Source: Chania fonticola_B (GTDB taxonomy: Bacteria; Pseudomonadota; Gammaproteobacteria; Enterobacterales; Enterobacteriaceae). Taken from it: a stretch of DNA of 64,000 nucleotides. The position numbers were made by a program, and so were the translations under genes. Below the pieces are notes generated by a model. It ran no database searches, had not been told where the DNA came from, and worked only from the letters and a program-made list of their open reading frames with translations. Below, one piece after another: positions 25,232-33,619 of this stretch; within the stretch, counting starts at the first letter, position 1, and every line of letters begins with the position of its first letter. The DNA lies in assembly GCF_048537545.1 (NCBI RefSeq), contig NZ_CP183218.1. One strand, given 5' to 3'.

Positions 25232-25861
25232 TTATGCTACCTGATACTGCACAATCAACTGCCCTTTCTTCATCTTGACGGCGGTAATTTGCACCTTGCC
25301 CAACTCCGCCAACGAACGCACATGGGTGCCACCGCAGCCATAAGCAGGCAGATCGCCAAACCCAACCTGACGGACACCTTGCTGTTCCTGCTGCCTGCGT
25401 GGCAAGTCGGCGGCGATCAAGTCCGTCAGCCGTTGTTGCAAATATTCTGGTTGCAGTTCCGTTGCCTGTGCACCCGGTGCAAAGGTAATACGCCCTTCCC
25501 CCGGCCAGTGGTGCGCTTTCACCGGCTGCCAGCCCCGGTTTTCCCCGAGCCAGCCAATCAGATGCCCGGCAGAATGCCAGCGGGTATGCAAGTGGCGTTG
25601 CTCGCCGTCGATCTCCAGAGTGACCGGGCCACAGGGCAACGGCTCGGCCAGATAATGGAGCAGTTGCTCGCCCTGCGCGGCAACACGTAATACCGCTACA
25701 CCGCCGATCGTGCCGCTATCGCTCGGCTGCCCGCCGCCTTGTGGGTGAAACAGCGTGGCATCCAACTGCACCGCATAGCTGCCATCCTCTTGCGCCGTGC
25801 AGGACAACACCCGTGCCTGGAGCTGCAAATCATCGTGATAATAATAAAGTCGTTCGGTCAT
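25232..25861 (-). CDS. AlaX-type alanyl-tRNA editing hydrolase
   Basis: A 209-residue free-standing homologue of the AlaRS editing domain, which removes Ser or Gly wrongly attached to tRNA-Ala. It has the FHPQGGGQPSDSG motif at residues 39-51 and the four zinc ligands HSAGH (96-100) and CGGTH (176-180). Length is usual for AlaX-M-type proteins. It is transcribed alone, divergent from a LysR regulator 70 bases away. Confidence 0.9.
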   Translation of the reverse strand: MTERLYYYHDDLQLQARVLSCTAQEDGSYAVQLDATLFHPQGGGQPSDSGTIGGVAVLRVAAQGEQLLHYLAEPLPCGPVTLEIDGEQRHLHTRWHSAGHLIGWLGENRGWQPVKAHHWPGEGRITFAPGAQATELQPEYLQQRLTDLIAADLPRRQQEQQGVRQVGFGDLPAYGCGGTHVRSLAELGKVQITAVKMKKGQLIVQYQVA

Positions 25862-25930
25862 GGGCTTTCTCCTGGTTAACGCCGTTATTATATTCGTGCC
25901 ATAATCGGCTGATAATCCGTCTTCACTACA

Positions 25931-26902
25931 ATGGACCTTTGCGCCGTGAGCACAAATCTTTCCACCACACTGCTGGTTGAAATGGCCGTTTTTGTTCAGG
26001 TGGTGGAAAGCGGCAGCTTCTCCGCCGCCGCCCGCCAGTTAGGCAGCTCGCCTTCTGCCACCAGCCGCAGCGTTGCCAGGTTGGAACAAGCGCTGAACGT
26101 ACGTCTGTTGCACCGCACCACCCGCAAACTGCGCCTGAGTGAGCAAGGCGAGGCCGTGTTTCAGCGCTGCCGCAGCATGCTGGATGCCGCCAACTCAGTG
26201 TTGACCATCAGCGACCAGAACAGCTCGGAGCCGGAAGGCACAATCAGCATCAGCGTACCGAAGGCCGTCGGGCACTTTGTCCTGCATCCTCACATGCCAG
26301 AGTTCTTACGGCGCTATCCGCAGGTGGATGTCCATCTGCGGCTGGAGGACCGTTATATGGATTTGATCGACGATCGGGTCGATCTGGCGCTGCGCATCAC
26401 CGACCGACCGTCACCGGGCCTGATCGGCCGCCCGTTGATGACCATCGAACATTTGCTATGCGCCACTCCGCATTACCTGGCCCAACAGGGCACGCCGCGT
26501 CACCCACGAGACCTGACGGAGCATAGCTGTATTTATCTGGGGGAGACGCCCAGCGACGCACGCTGGCGTTTTCGCCGCAATGGCAAGACGGTTTCGGTCA
26601 ATGTGCGGGGTCGCTATGCCGCCAACCACACCGGGGTTCGGTTGGATGCGGTGAAACAGCATATCGGTATCGGCAGCCTGCCCTACTTTACCGCCCACCA
26701 GGCGCTAGCCAGCGGTGAGATTGTGCAGGTGTTGCCAGAGTGGGATTTCCTCAGCAGCTATCATGGCGATCTGTGGCTGCTGTATGCCCCAACTCAGCAT
26801 CTGCCCCCCAAGCTGCGAGTGTTTATCGATTATCTGGTGGCCAGTTTAGGCCAGGAACCCGCGTTAAAGCGCCTTGCGCAGGGTGATATTGATACGGTGT
26901 GA
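25931..26902 (+). CDS. LysR-family transcriptional regulator
   Basis: A protein of up to 323 residues with the helix-turn-helix AARQLGSSPSATSRSVARLE, followed by RTTRKLRLSEQGEAVF and a LysR effector domain. The ATG at 25931 is the longest start; a GTG at 25946 and an ATG at 25982 are alternatives and would remove five or 17 residues that are not part of the conserved domain. It is divergent from alaX, and its 3' end overlaps the convergent alkB gene by 39 bases. The regulated genes and inducer are unknown. Confidence 0.87.
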   Translation: MDLCAVSTNLSTTLLVEMAVFVQVVESGSFSAAARQLGSSPSATSRSVARLEQALNVRLLHRTTRKLRLSEQGEAVFQRCRSMLDAANSVLTISDQNSSEPEGTISISVPKAVGHFVLHPHMPEFLRRYPQVDVHLRLEDRYMDLIDDRVDLALRITDRPSPGLIGRPLMTIEHLLCATPHYLAQQGTPRHPRDLTEHSCIYLGETPSDARWRFRRNGKTVSVNVRGRYAANHTGVRLDAVKQHIGIGSLPYFTAHQALASGEIVQVLPEWDFLSSYHGDLWLLYAPTQHLPPKLRVFIDYLVASLGQEPALKRLAQGDIDTV

Positions 26903-27517
26903 CCCCACCAGGGAATGATAGCCCTCTTTCACCGGCATGATGCCGTGGAAACATAATCGCGACGGGCCACCCCAGACTACCACATCACCGTGGGCCAGCG
27001 GGATGCGCCGCGTTCTGTCGCTGCGATGCAGGCCACCAAACTGAAAAACGGCCGGTAGCCCAAGCGATACCGAAACGATCGGTGCCGTAAAATCATGCTC
27101 GTCTTTATCTTGATGCAGTGAAAGCTTACTGCCCGGATCGTAGCGGTTCATCAGGCAGGAGTCCGGGACGTAATGACCGAACCCGGCCTGCAAGGCCGCT
27201 TCATCGGCCAAAGCCAGCAAAATTGCCGGGATTTCTGGCCAACTTTTGCCAGTACCGGGATCGCGTTGCGAATAGCGGTAGCCATTGCTATCGCTGTTCC
27301 AGCCGTTGCCGCACCAGCTCATGGCCACCGACATGGTGAAGCCGCCCGGCGTGGTCATATGCCGCCAAGGCACCTGTGCCACCACGCCGTTGACCGCCGC
27401 CAGCAGTTCCGGCCCGTGATCGCGAACAAAGCCGTGCAATACCACCGCCCCCGGCGCGATTTCCTCACGCCAGGGCGGCGGCAGCGCATCTTCAAACAGA
27501 TCGATTGTCATCGTCAT
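26864..27517 (-). CDS. alkB: AlkB, 2-oxoglutarate/Fe(II)-dependent DNA demethylase
   Basis: A 217-residue dioxygenase that repairs 1-methyladenine and 3-methylcytosine in DNA and RNA. The NRYDPGSKLSLHQDKDE segment carries the metal-binding HxD (135, 137), the second His is in CFHGIMPVKEG, and the C-terminal HRINITLRKA supplies the two arginines that bind 2-oxoglutarate. Length equals that of E. coli AlkB (216). It is not next to ada here. Its 3' end overlaps the convergent LysR gene by 39 bases. Confidence 0.93.
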   Translation of the reverse strand: MTMTIDLFEDALPPPWREEIAPGAVVLHGFVRDHGPELLAAVNGVVAQVPWRHMTTPGGFTMSVAMSWCGNGWNSDSNGYRYSQRDPGTGKSWPEIPAILLALADEAALQAGFGHYVPDSCLMNRYDPGSKLSLHQDKDEHDFTAPIVSVSLGLPAVFQFGGLHRSDRTRRIPLAHGDVVVWGGPSRLCFHGIMPVKEGYHSLVGSHRINITLRKAL

Positions 27518-27649
27518 TACCTGGATAAATACACAGGTGTAATTCTAACCGCTTGGCCGTTGTTGTCCAGTCCAGCGTAATCCATTGTTGTTAGAGCTAA
27601 ATAGCCTTAGAGTAGCCGCAGGAAATTCCATTAATAATCAGGAACGCTG

Positions 27650-28531
27650 GTGATCAAAGGCATCATACTTTCCGTCGTCGCTTCCCTGCTGTTCGGCGTG
27701 ATGTATTACTACACCTCAATGCTAACCCCACTCGACGGCGAGGAAATCTATGGCTGGCGCACCCTGCTGACGCTGCCGTTTCTGACGCTGTTTATGCTGT
27801 TTTCCGGCGACTGGGCGCGGGTGAAAGAGATGCTGCACTGGCTACGGCAGCATCCGCAACGCGTGCTGTTGTTGCTGCTCACCACTTCCCTGCTGGGCGT
27901 GCAACTGTGGCTATTCCTGTGGGCACCGCTGCACGGGATGGCGCTGGATGTCTCACTCGGCTATTTCCTGCTGCCGCTGACCATGGTGTTGGCAGGGCGA
28001 GTGTTTTTCCGCGATCGCCTGTCTGTGCTGCAAAAAATGGCGGCCCTATGCGCATTGGTCGGCGTGGGTAATGAGCTGATCCTGGTGGGCGGGGTTTCCT
28101 GGTCAACGCTGGTCGTCGCGCTAGGTTATCCGGTTTACTTTATTCTGCGTCGCCGCTTGGGCACCGATCATCTGGGCGGGTTGTGGTGTGAACTGACGCT
28201 GATGCTGCCAGTTGCCGCGCTGTTTGCCCTTGGTGGCTCAGAACCGCTGGCGGCACTGACGGCCAAACCGCTGCTGTATTTGCAGATCCCGCTGTTGGGC
28301 ATTATCAGCGCTCTGGCGCTGGTGTGCTATATCCTCGCCAGCCGCCTGCTCCCCTTCAGCCTGTTTGGCCTGCTGAGCTATGTAGAACCGGTGTTGCTGG
28401 TGATCGTCGCGCTGCTATTGGGGGAAACCATTAACGCCAACCAATGGCTGACCTATATCCCGATCTGGCTGGCGGTCATGTTGCTGGTGCTGGAAGGTGC
28501 CCGCCATCTGCTACGACGCCGTAGGTATTAA
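27650..28531 (+). CDS. RarD/EamA-family inner-membrane transporter
   Basis: A 293-residue membrane protein with about ten hydrophobic segments in two EamA repeats. The start MIKGIILSVVASLLFGVMYYYTSML and the region around WLFLWAPLHGMALDVSLGYFLLPL are typical of the RarD subgroup of drug/metabolite transporters. It starts at GTG, with CAGGAA upstream. It is convergent with the phosphopantetheinyl transferase gene; the stops are ten bases apart. Substrate unknown. Confidence 0.85.
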   Translation: MIKGIILSVVASLLFGVMYYYTSMLTPLDGEEIYGWRTLLTLPFLTLFMLFSGDWARVKEMLHWLRQHPQRVLLLLLTTSLLGVQLWLFLWAPLHGMALDVSLGYFLLPLTMVLAGRVFFRDRLSVLQKMAALCALVGVGNELILVGGVSWSTLVVALGYPVYFILRRRLGTDHLGGLWCELTLMLPVAALFALGGSEPLAALTAKPLLYLQIPLLGIISALALVCYILASRLLPFSLFGLLSYVEPVLLVIVALLLGETINANQWLTYIPIWLAVMLLVLEGARHLLRRRRY

Positions 28532-28541
28532 AACGCTGATT

Positions 28542-29237
28542 TTAAAAACAAATAAACGTTGTTACGGCGTCACCTTGCAGCCAGAAACGTCCTTTAAACC
28601 GACGGCCTGCTTGGCATCGTGGCGTCAACGTTGTTAGCAACTCCAGCTCAAAGGTCTGCGCCTGCATATCCAACCCGACGATCCGCGCATCCATAAAATC
28701 AAAGTAGCAGCGTACCTGCGGGTAAAGCGCCTTGAACAGGCTTTCCTTGGCGGAAAATACCAGCGTCAACAGCAGATTAAAGGGCTGTGGCCGTTGGCGT
28801 AACCACTGGCATTCGTTCTCATTGACGATGCCGCTCCACAACTCTTCTGCTCGTACAGATGGCATCTGCGTTTCCACATCAATGCCCACGCCACCTGCCC
28901 CATCCTCATGCTGAGCGGCACACAGCGCCGTATCATTATTGTGGCTGATCGCCCCGGCAATTCCGGCGGGCCAGAGCGGTTCACGTTTCTCCCCGCGCAA
29001 TAAAGTGAAATCCTGATGGCCCAACTCTGCCAGCACCCAGCGCGCCAGATAGCGCCCGGCAAGATATTCCGCCTTACGTTTGGCGACTGCGGGTGCGACA
29101 TGTTCAGGGAAATCGATACCGGCGGCAGCAAATAGATCGTCGTGATAATCCGCGACAGAGAAGTGACACTGCGCGATCAGGCCAGCAAAACCGTCAACCG
29201 GCAACAATTCAGCATTGAGAATAAAAGAAGAGAGCAC
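28542..29237 (-). CDS. EntD-type 4'-phosphopantetheinyl transferase
   Basis: A 231-residue protein of the EntD/Sfp superfamily, which activates carrier proteins of siderophore or polyketide/nonribosomal peptide enzymes. The key motifs are GAISHNNDTALCAA near residue 95, the Mg-binding GIDVE near 117-121 and FSAKESLFKALYP near 161-173. The N-terminal RKAEYLAGRYLAR segment is the usual substrate-contacting helix. No synthetase genes lie in the window, so its carrier protein partner is elsewhere. Confidence 0.88.
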   Translation of the reverse strand: MLSSFILNAELLPVDGFAGLIAQCHFSVADYHDDLFAAAGIDFPEHVAPAVAKRKAEYLAGRYLARWVLAELGHQDFTLLRGEKREPLWPAGIAGAISHNNDTALCAAQHEDGAGGVGIDVETQMPSVRAEELWSGIVNENECQWLRQRPQPFNLLLTLVFSAKESLFKALYPQVRCYFDFMDARIVGLDMQAQTFELELLTTLTPRCQAGRRFKGRFWLQGDAVTTFICF

Positions 29238-29288
29238 GTTTCATCCGTGACAAGGGGTCCGTTGAGACAGTATATACCGCGCGGCAGG

Positions 29289-29312
29289 CCGGGGCGAAAC
29301 GGTTCGCCCCGG
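29289..29312 (-). terminator. hairpin after agp
   Basis: A perfect ten-pair stem CCGGGGCGAA / TTCGCCCCGG with loop ACGG lies nine bases after the agp stop. There is no T run, so it may stabilise the mRNA end or help a factor-dependent stop. Confidence 0.55.
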
Positions 29313-29320
29313 CAGCACGG

Positions 29321-30553
29321 TTATTGCAAGACGTCCTTCATGGTTTTTTCAAAGTCGCTCCAGGTGCAGAAGCCGTCTTTATCTACCGGGCAGCCTTCCA
29401 GCGCCAGGGTGACGCGCTGCGGCGGGGTGCTCAGCGTCAGCGGTTCGGCATTACGCAACTGTTCGGTGGATTGGTAGACATACTCAATCTTCAACAGATC
29501 GCGATCGCCCTTGCCATCATGCCAGCGTTGAAACACCAGCTTGCCGCCAATCGGGGTTTTCTCATACTGCTTCGGCAACGCATACGGCTTGAACTTCATC
29601 GCAGACAGCAAGGAAGCGATGTTGGAGTCATGCCCCACCAGCACGGTCAGCTTCGGTGAATCCGCCTTGCGCTCGCTAATCAGCGCCGAGTTGATGTAGG
29701 TCAGCAGCGGTTTGGCAACGTTCTGGGCGACGACCGACGAGGTGAACAGCGAATCCTGATAGCCATCTTTCAGCTTGGCCAACTGCTGCCACTGGTGCGG
29801 TGTCACAATCTTGCCCCAGGCCACCTCTTTCATCGGGAAGCCTTCGTAATACTGCAGCATAAAGGCATCCACCAGCGAGTTACCCACTTTCAGCGGGCCA
29901 GAAACGCCTGGCTCTTTCCCCGGTACCGCGCTCATTTTGTTCGGCTCAGTGGCCAGGTTGCACTGCTTGTCGATCTTGCAGGCGGGGGAGTCTTTGTAGT
30001 CGATGATCTGCTCGAGCTGTTTGTAGGAGGCGTCCAGCTTCAGCGATGCCAGCTCGGCATTCATGGCGCTCAACGCCTGCTGGTTAAAGGTTTCGCTGCT
30101 GTTGGTGATAATCGGGTTGAAGGTAGGATCCATCTCCCCCATTTTCTCCTGATGATGCACGCTGATGTCACAGCCTGGGAATGCGCCGTTGGTAAAGAAC
30201 TGCGCGGTGGCTACCGTGCGTTGCAGGCTGTTGGCATACACGTAAACGCTGTCAGCGGCTGGGCAACCTTCCTGCGGCAAAATGCCCGCCTGCTTGAGCC
30301 ACGCGTTGAAATAGTGGCCCATATACACTTCCAGCACGCCGCCCTTGGTGGTCAGCAAGCCACCTGGCGTATCCCACTGTGGCCAGGCTTTCGGCGTGGA
30401 CTGGGCCAGCACGCTACCGTTGTTCGCCAGCGGAGCGCGCAGGTTATGGCGGCTCATCACCAGCACCTGCTCCAGTTGATAACCGTCGTTCTCAGCAAAG
30501 GCGGTGCCGCTGAACAGCAAAGGCAGGCAAAGTAATAACGTTTTTTTTCTCAT
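29321..30553 (-). CDS. agp: periplasmic glucose-1-phosphatase
   Basis: A 410-residue histidine acid phosphatase with a signal peptide (cleavage near AFA|END). The catalytic motif is RHNLRAP at residues 35-41, the Agp form with Asn-Leu instead of the RHGxRxP of phytases, and the distal VGHDSN provides His-Asp. Long stretches such as TPGG-LTTKGGVLEVYMGH and GPLKVGNSLVDAF match E. coli Agp. It releases glucose from glucose 1-phosphate in the periplasm. Four or more cysteines suggest disulfides. Confidence 0.93.
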   Translation of the reverse strand: MRKKTLLLCLPLLFSGTAFAENDGYQLEQVLVMSRHNLRAPLANNGSVLAQSTPKAWPQWDTPGGLLTTKGGVLEVYMGHYFNAWLKQAGILPQEGCPAADSVYVYANSLQRTVATAQFFTNGAFPGCDISVHHQEKMGEMDPTFNPIITNSSETFNQQALSAMNAELASLKLDASYKQLEQIIDYKDSPACKIDKQCNLATEPNKMSAVPGKEPGVSGPLKVGNSLVDAFMLQYYEGFPMKEVAWGKIVTPHQWQQLAKLKDGYQDSLFTSSVVAQNVAKPLLTYINSALISERKADSPKLTVLVGHDSNIASLLSAMKFKPYALPKQYEKTPIGGKLVFQRWHDGKGDRDLLKIEYVYQSTEQLRNAEPLTLSTPPQRVTLALEGCPVDKDGFCTWSDFEKTMKDVLQ

Positions 30554-30667
30554 CCGCAGAGGCTCCCTAAATATGATTATTTTGAATAGGTTAACGTTGG
30601 ATTTGTATAATGACGGCGTTCGACATGAAAGTGTGTGACGGGCGTCACGGGGGAAGGGATTGCAACA

Positions 30668-30689
30668 GCGGCCATCCGTGGATGGCCGC
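30668..30689 (-). terminator. palindromic hairpin after citT
   Basis: GCGGCCATCC and GGATGGCCGC form a perfect ten-pair stem about ten bases after the citT stop. No strong T run follows, so this is a possible operon-end hairpin. Confidence 0.55.
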
Positions 30690-30697
30690 CGATTAAC

Positions 30698-32161
30698 TTA
30701 ATACCACAGGCTAAGAATTGGCCAGCCGATCAACAGCAGCGCCGCGATATACACCACGCCGAGGATACCGCCAAGACGCCAGTAGTCTTTCGACTTCACA
30801 TAGCCACAGCCGTAGATGATTACCCCTGGGCCAGTGGCATACGGGGTCAATACCCCCATGATACCGATAGACAGCACCAGCAGGATGGAAAGGTGTTCCA
30901 TCGGCACGCCCGGCAAGCCTTTACCTACCGCCAGGATCATCGGCAACATGGTCGCGGTGTGGGCCGACAGGCTGGCAAACAGGTAGTGCGCGTAGTAGAA
31001 CACCAGCACCAGCAGAATCACCGTCATTTTCGGTGAGAAACCGTCCAGATGGGTGCTCATGGTGGTGGCAAACCAGTCAATAAAGCCGGAACGGCTCAGG
31101 CCGCTGGCCATCACCACCAAGGTTGCCAGGTTAACCAGGGTATTCCAGGCGCTGGAGTATTTGGTGATGTCTTTCCAACTGACCACGTGCAGGGCAAGCA
31201 TCAGCGATACCGCCAGCAAGCACACCGTGGTCGCATCCAAAATTTTACCGCCGAACACCCACAGACACAGGCTGAGTAACACCAGACCGATCAAGGTATA
31301 TTCTTTGCGGGTCAGTTTACCCATTTCCCCCAGTGCCGTACTGGCCCAGCCAGCCACTTCGTTGCTGTGGGTTACACCTGGCTTATACAGGTAGTAGGAA
31401 ATCAACGGAGCAACGATCAGCAGCAACAGCCCAACCGGCAGGAAGGCCAGGAACCATTGCATCCAGGTGATATTGATCCCGGCAATCTTGTTGACGAACT
31501 CGATGCCCAACACGTTAGGTGCCGCGCCGGTCACAAACATGGAGGAACTGATGCTGGTCCCCACCACCATCATCCACATCAGGTAACCACCAATGCGGCG
31601 TGAGGAAGGATCGTTAGGGAAGGAATCAAACAGTGGCGGCAGGTTCTTCACCACCGGGAATACGGTGCCACCGGTACGCGCGGTATTGGACGGGGTAAAC
31701 GGCGCCAACATGATATCGATGATCACCACCGCGTAGCCTAGCGTCAGGGTGCGTTTGCCCATGAACTTCACCAGGAACAGCGCGATGCGGCGCCCTAACC
31801 CGGTGGCCTCGTAGCCCAGCGCGAAGATAAAGGCCCCAAACACCAGCCAGACGGTGGTACTGGAGAATCCGGCCAGCCCCCATTTGAGCGCCTCTTTACC
31901 GGCTTTAAAGCTGGGATTGGCCAGCTCTTCGGCACCAAACAGCACCCAGTTGGAACTGAGCACGCTGACGGTCACGGCAATAAAGCTGATCGCCGTGGCC
32001 GGGATCGGCTCCAGGATCATACCGACAATCATCGCCACAAAGATGGCAAAGTAACGCCAGGCTTGCGGTGGCATCCCCTCCGGCGTGGGTATCATTAACA
32101 GGACGGCAAGCACCACCAACGGGGCGATCGCTTTCCAGATTTTCTCTTTGGTTTCGGACAT
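30698..32161 (-). CDS. citT: CitT, citrate:succinate antiporter
   Basis: A 487-residue inner-membrane carrier of the DASS family, the same length as E. coli CitT. It has about 12 hydrophobic segments, with LAPFTPSNTARTGGTVFPVV and GVLTPYATGPGVIIYGCGYV as the two conserved substrate-site loops. It takes up citrate in exchange for succinate during anaerobic citrate use. ATG at 32161 is chosen over the GTG six bases earlier because AGGAG is then eight bases away. It is the last gene of the cit operon. Confidence 0.93.
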   Translation of the reverse strand: MSETKEKIWKAIAPLVVLAVLLMIPTPEGMPPQAWRYFAIFVAMIVGMILEPIPATAISFIAVTVSVLSSNWVLFGAEELANPSFKAGKEALKWGLAGFSSTTVWLVFGAFIFALGYEATGLGRRIALFLVKFMGKRTLTLGYAVVIIDIMLAPFTPSNTARTGGTVFPVVKNLPPLFDSFPNDPSSRRIGGYLMWMMVVGTSISSSMFVTGAAPNVLGIEFVNKIAGINITWMQWFLAFLPVGLLLLIVAPLISYYLYKPGVTHSNEVAGWASTALGEMGKLTRKEYTLIGLVLLSLCLWVFGGKILDATTVCLLAVSLMLALHVVSWKDITKYSSAWNTLVNLATLVVMASGLSRSGFIDWFATTMSTHLDGFSPKMTVILLVLVFYYAHYLFASLSAHTATMLPMILAVGKGLPGVPMEHLSILLVLSIGIMGVLTPYATGPGVIIYGCGYVKSKDYWRLGGILGVVYIAALLLIGWPILSLWY

Positions 32162-32192
32162 GGACACTTCTCCTGAAGGCTTCGTTATTTTT

Positions 32193-33086
32193 TTAAGCCC
32201 CCGCCTGCGGCAACTGCGCCAACAGCCAGGTGACTATCAATAAATCGGCACTACCGCCGGGGCTAAGATTGCGGGCGATGCACGCAACGTCGAACTGCCG
32301 CAAACGGGCAATTCCTTGCGCATCGCCAGCCCCTCCCTGTGCCAATAACTGGCTGGCATAGTGTTGTAACCAGCGCAGCCCTTTAATGCCGCCCCGCGAG
32401 GCGACGTTGGTATCATCGTTATGCGCCATCAGCCACAGCAGGCTGTCCAGCAGCGCGACCTGTTCTCCACAACCACTGGCGATCCTCTGGTGATACAGCG
32501 GTAACGCACCGCCGATCACCCGCTGAAAGCCGGATTCAGCCTCACCACGGGCACCGCTCAGGCCAAACTCGGCAAATAACCGTTGCCCTGCCGTCTGGCC
32601 CGCGTTGTTACGTTGCAGCTCCCGGCTAACCAACCCACGGCACATCTCGGCCACTTCGCCACACAGGCTTTGGGCGTCAATCTGCCGTTGTTGTTGCTGT
32701 AAGCGGCCAAAGGCGCAGCACAACAGCCCCAGCGAGAACACGCTGCCTTTATGGGTGTTGATGCCGCCGGTGGCGTGGAACATCTGTTCTTCACAGGCCA
32801 TGCCCAATGGGCGCAGGCGTGCAAGCTGCTGCTCCGCGGGCAAAGCGGCGTCGGCCATACCCTGGCGGATAAAATAGGGCAGCCACCGGCCAATCGCCCT
32901 TGAGCTACGGTAGAAATGGCCAATATCCATGTCGCGATGCGCGCCGTTGTTGTGGCGATCGACCAACCCCGGTTTCGGCGTCAGGTTGACCTCCACCAAC
33001 AGCGCCCGATTGGCGTCGCGAGCAAAGCGCTGGCTGTGCGAAAGATCTGTAACCGTCGGCTGCCAGTCAGGCTGGGAGTGCATCAT
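32193..33086 (-). CDS. citG: CitG, triphosphoribosyl-dephospho-CoA synthase
   Basis: A 297-residue enzyme that makes the precursor of the citrate lyase prosthetic group from ATP and dephospho-CoA. The conserved EVNLTPKPGLVDRHNNGAH segment near residue 36, GINTHKGSVFSLGLL, and HNDDTNVASRGG near the C-terminus are present. The start at 33086 gives the family length and overlaps the citX end by 20 bases; longer starts would lie deep within citX. Confidence 0.92.
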   Translation of the reverse strand: MMHSQPDWQPTVTDLSHSQRFARDANRALLVEVNLTPKPGLVDRHNNGAHRDMDIGHFYRSSRAIGRWLPYFIRQGMADAALPAEQQLARLRPLGMACEEQMFHATGGINTHKGSVFSLGLLCCAFGRLQQQQRQIDAQSLCGEVAEMCRGLVSRELQRNNAGQTAGQRLFAEFGLSGARGEAESGFQRVIGGALPLYHQRIASGCGEQVALLDSLLWLMAHNDDTNVASRGGIKGLRWLQHYASQLLAQGGAGDAQGIARLRQFDVACIARNLSPGGSADLLIVTWLLAQLPQAGA

Positions 33087-33615
33087 TGAGCATCCTTTCC
33101 ATTGCAGTGAGCAGTTGTTCGGTGCTGTGGCTCTGCTGGCGGGCGCAAATCTTGGCTGGCTGATTGCACAGCAGACAGCTGCGTTCAGGCAGACCAAGTT
33201 CACGCCGCGACAGGATCTTCCCTTGCGGGGTCAGTACATCGATATCCCACAGGCGGCCAATCGGCTGCTGGATTTCCAGTTGGATGGTGGCCTCTTTCAC
33301 CGCGCGGGCATCGGCTTGCAGCGCCAGATAGCCCTCGCAGCCAGTGGGCAGTGCCAGGGTCTTCTGCTGCAAACAAAGCCAGCCTTGCTGGCGATACATC
33401 TGCTGCAAGGCCTGCCTGCCCAGATTGAACACGCGCCGCGTCATGGGGCTGTCTTTCACCGCCCCCGGCACCACGAGTGTGAGCACCACCAGCGTGGCGG
33501 TAGGATGGCGCGCCAGCCACGCCTGTTGCCGTGCCTGCCGGCATTCACGGCTGGAAAGCAGTTCGGGCAAACTTACGGCGCGGCTGGCGGCCAATTCGGG
33601 GGAGATGTAAGCCAT
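33067..33615 (-). CDS. citX: CitX, holo-citrate lyase synthase
   Basis: A 182-residue protein (E. coli 183) that attaches the phosphoribosyl-dephospho-CoA group to CitD. The hallmark GRLWDIDVLTPQGK segment with its acidic pair and the RSCLLCNQPAKICAR cysteine motif are visible. A start at 33648 would add 11 atypical residues and lie within citF; 33615 is four bases after the citF stop and matches relatives. Confidence 0.92.
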   Translation of the reverse strand: MAYISPELAASRAVSLPELLSSRECRQARQQAWLARHPTATLVVLTLVVPGAVKDSPMTRRVFNLGRQALQQMYRQQGWLCLQQKTLALPTGCEGYLALQADARAVKEATIQLEIQQPIGRLWDIDVLTPQGKILSRRELGLPERSCLLCNQPAKICARQQSHSTEQLLTAMERMLNDALPA

Positions 33616-33619
33616 GGCG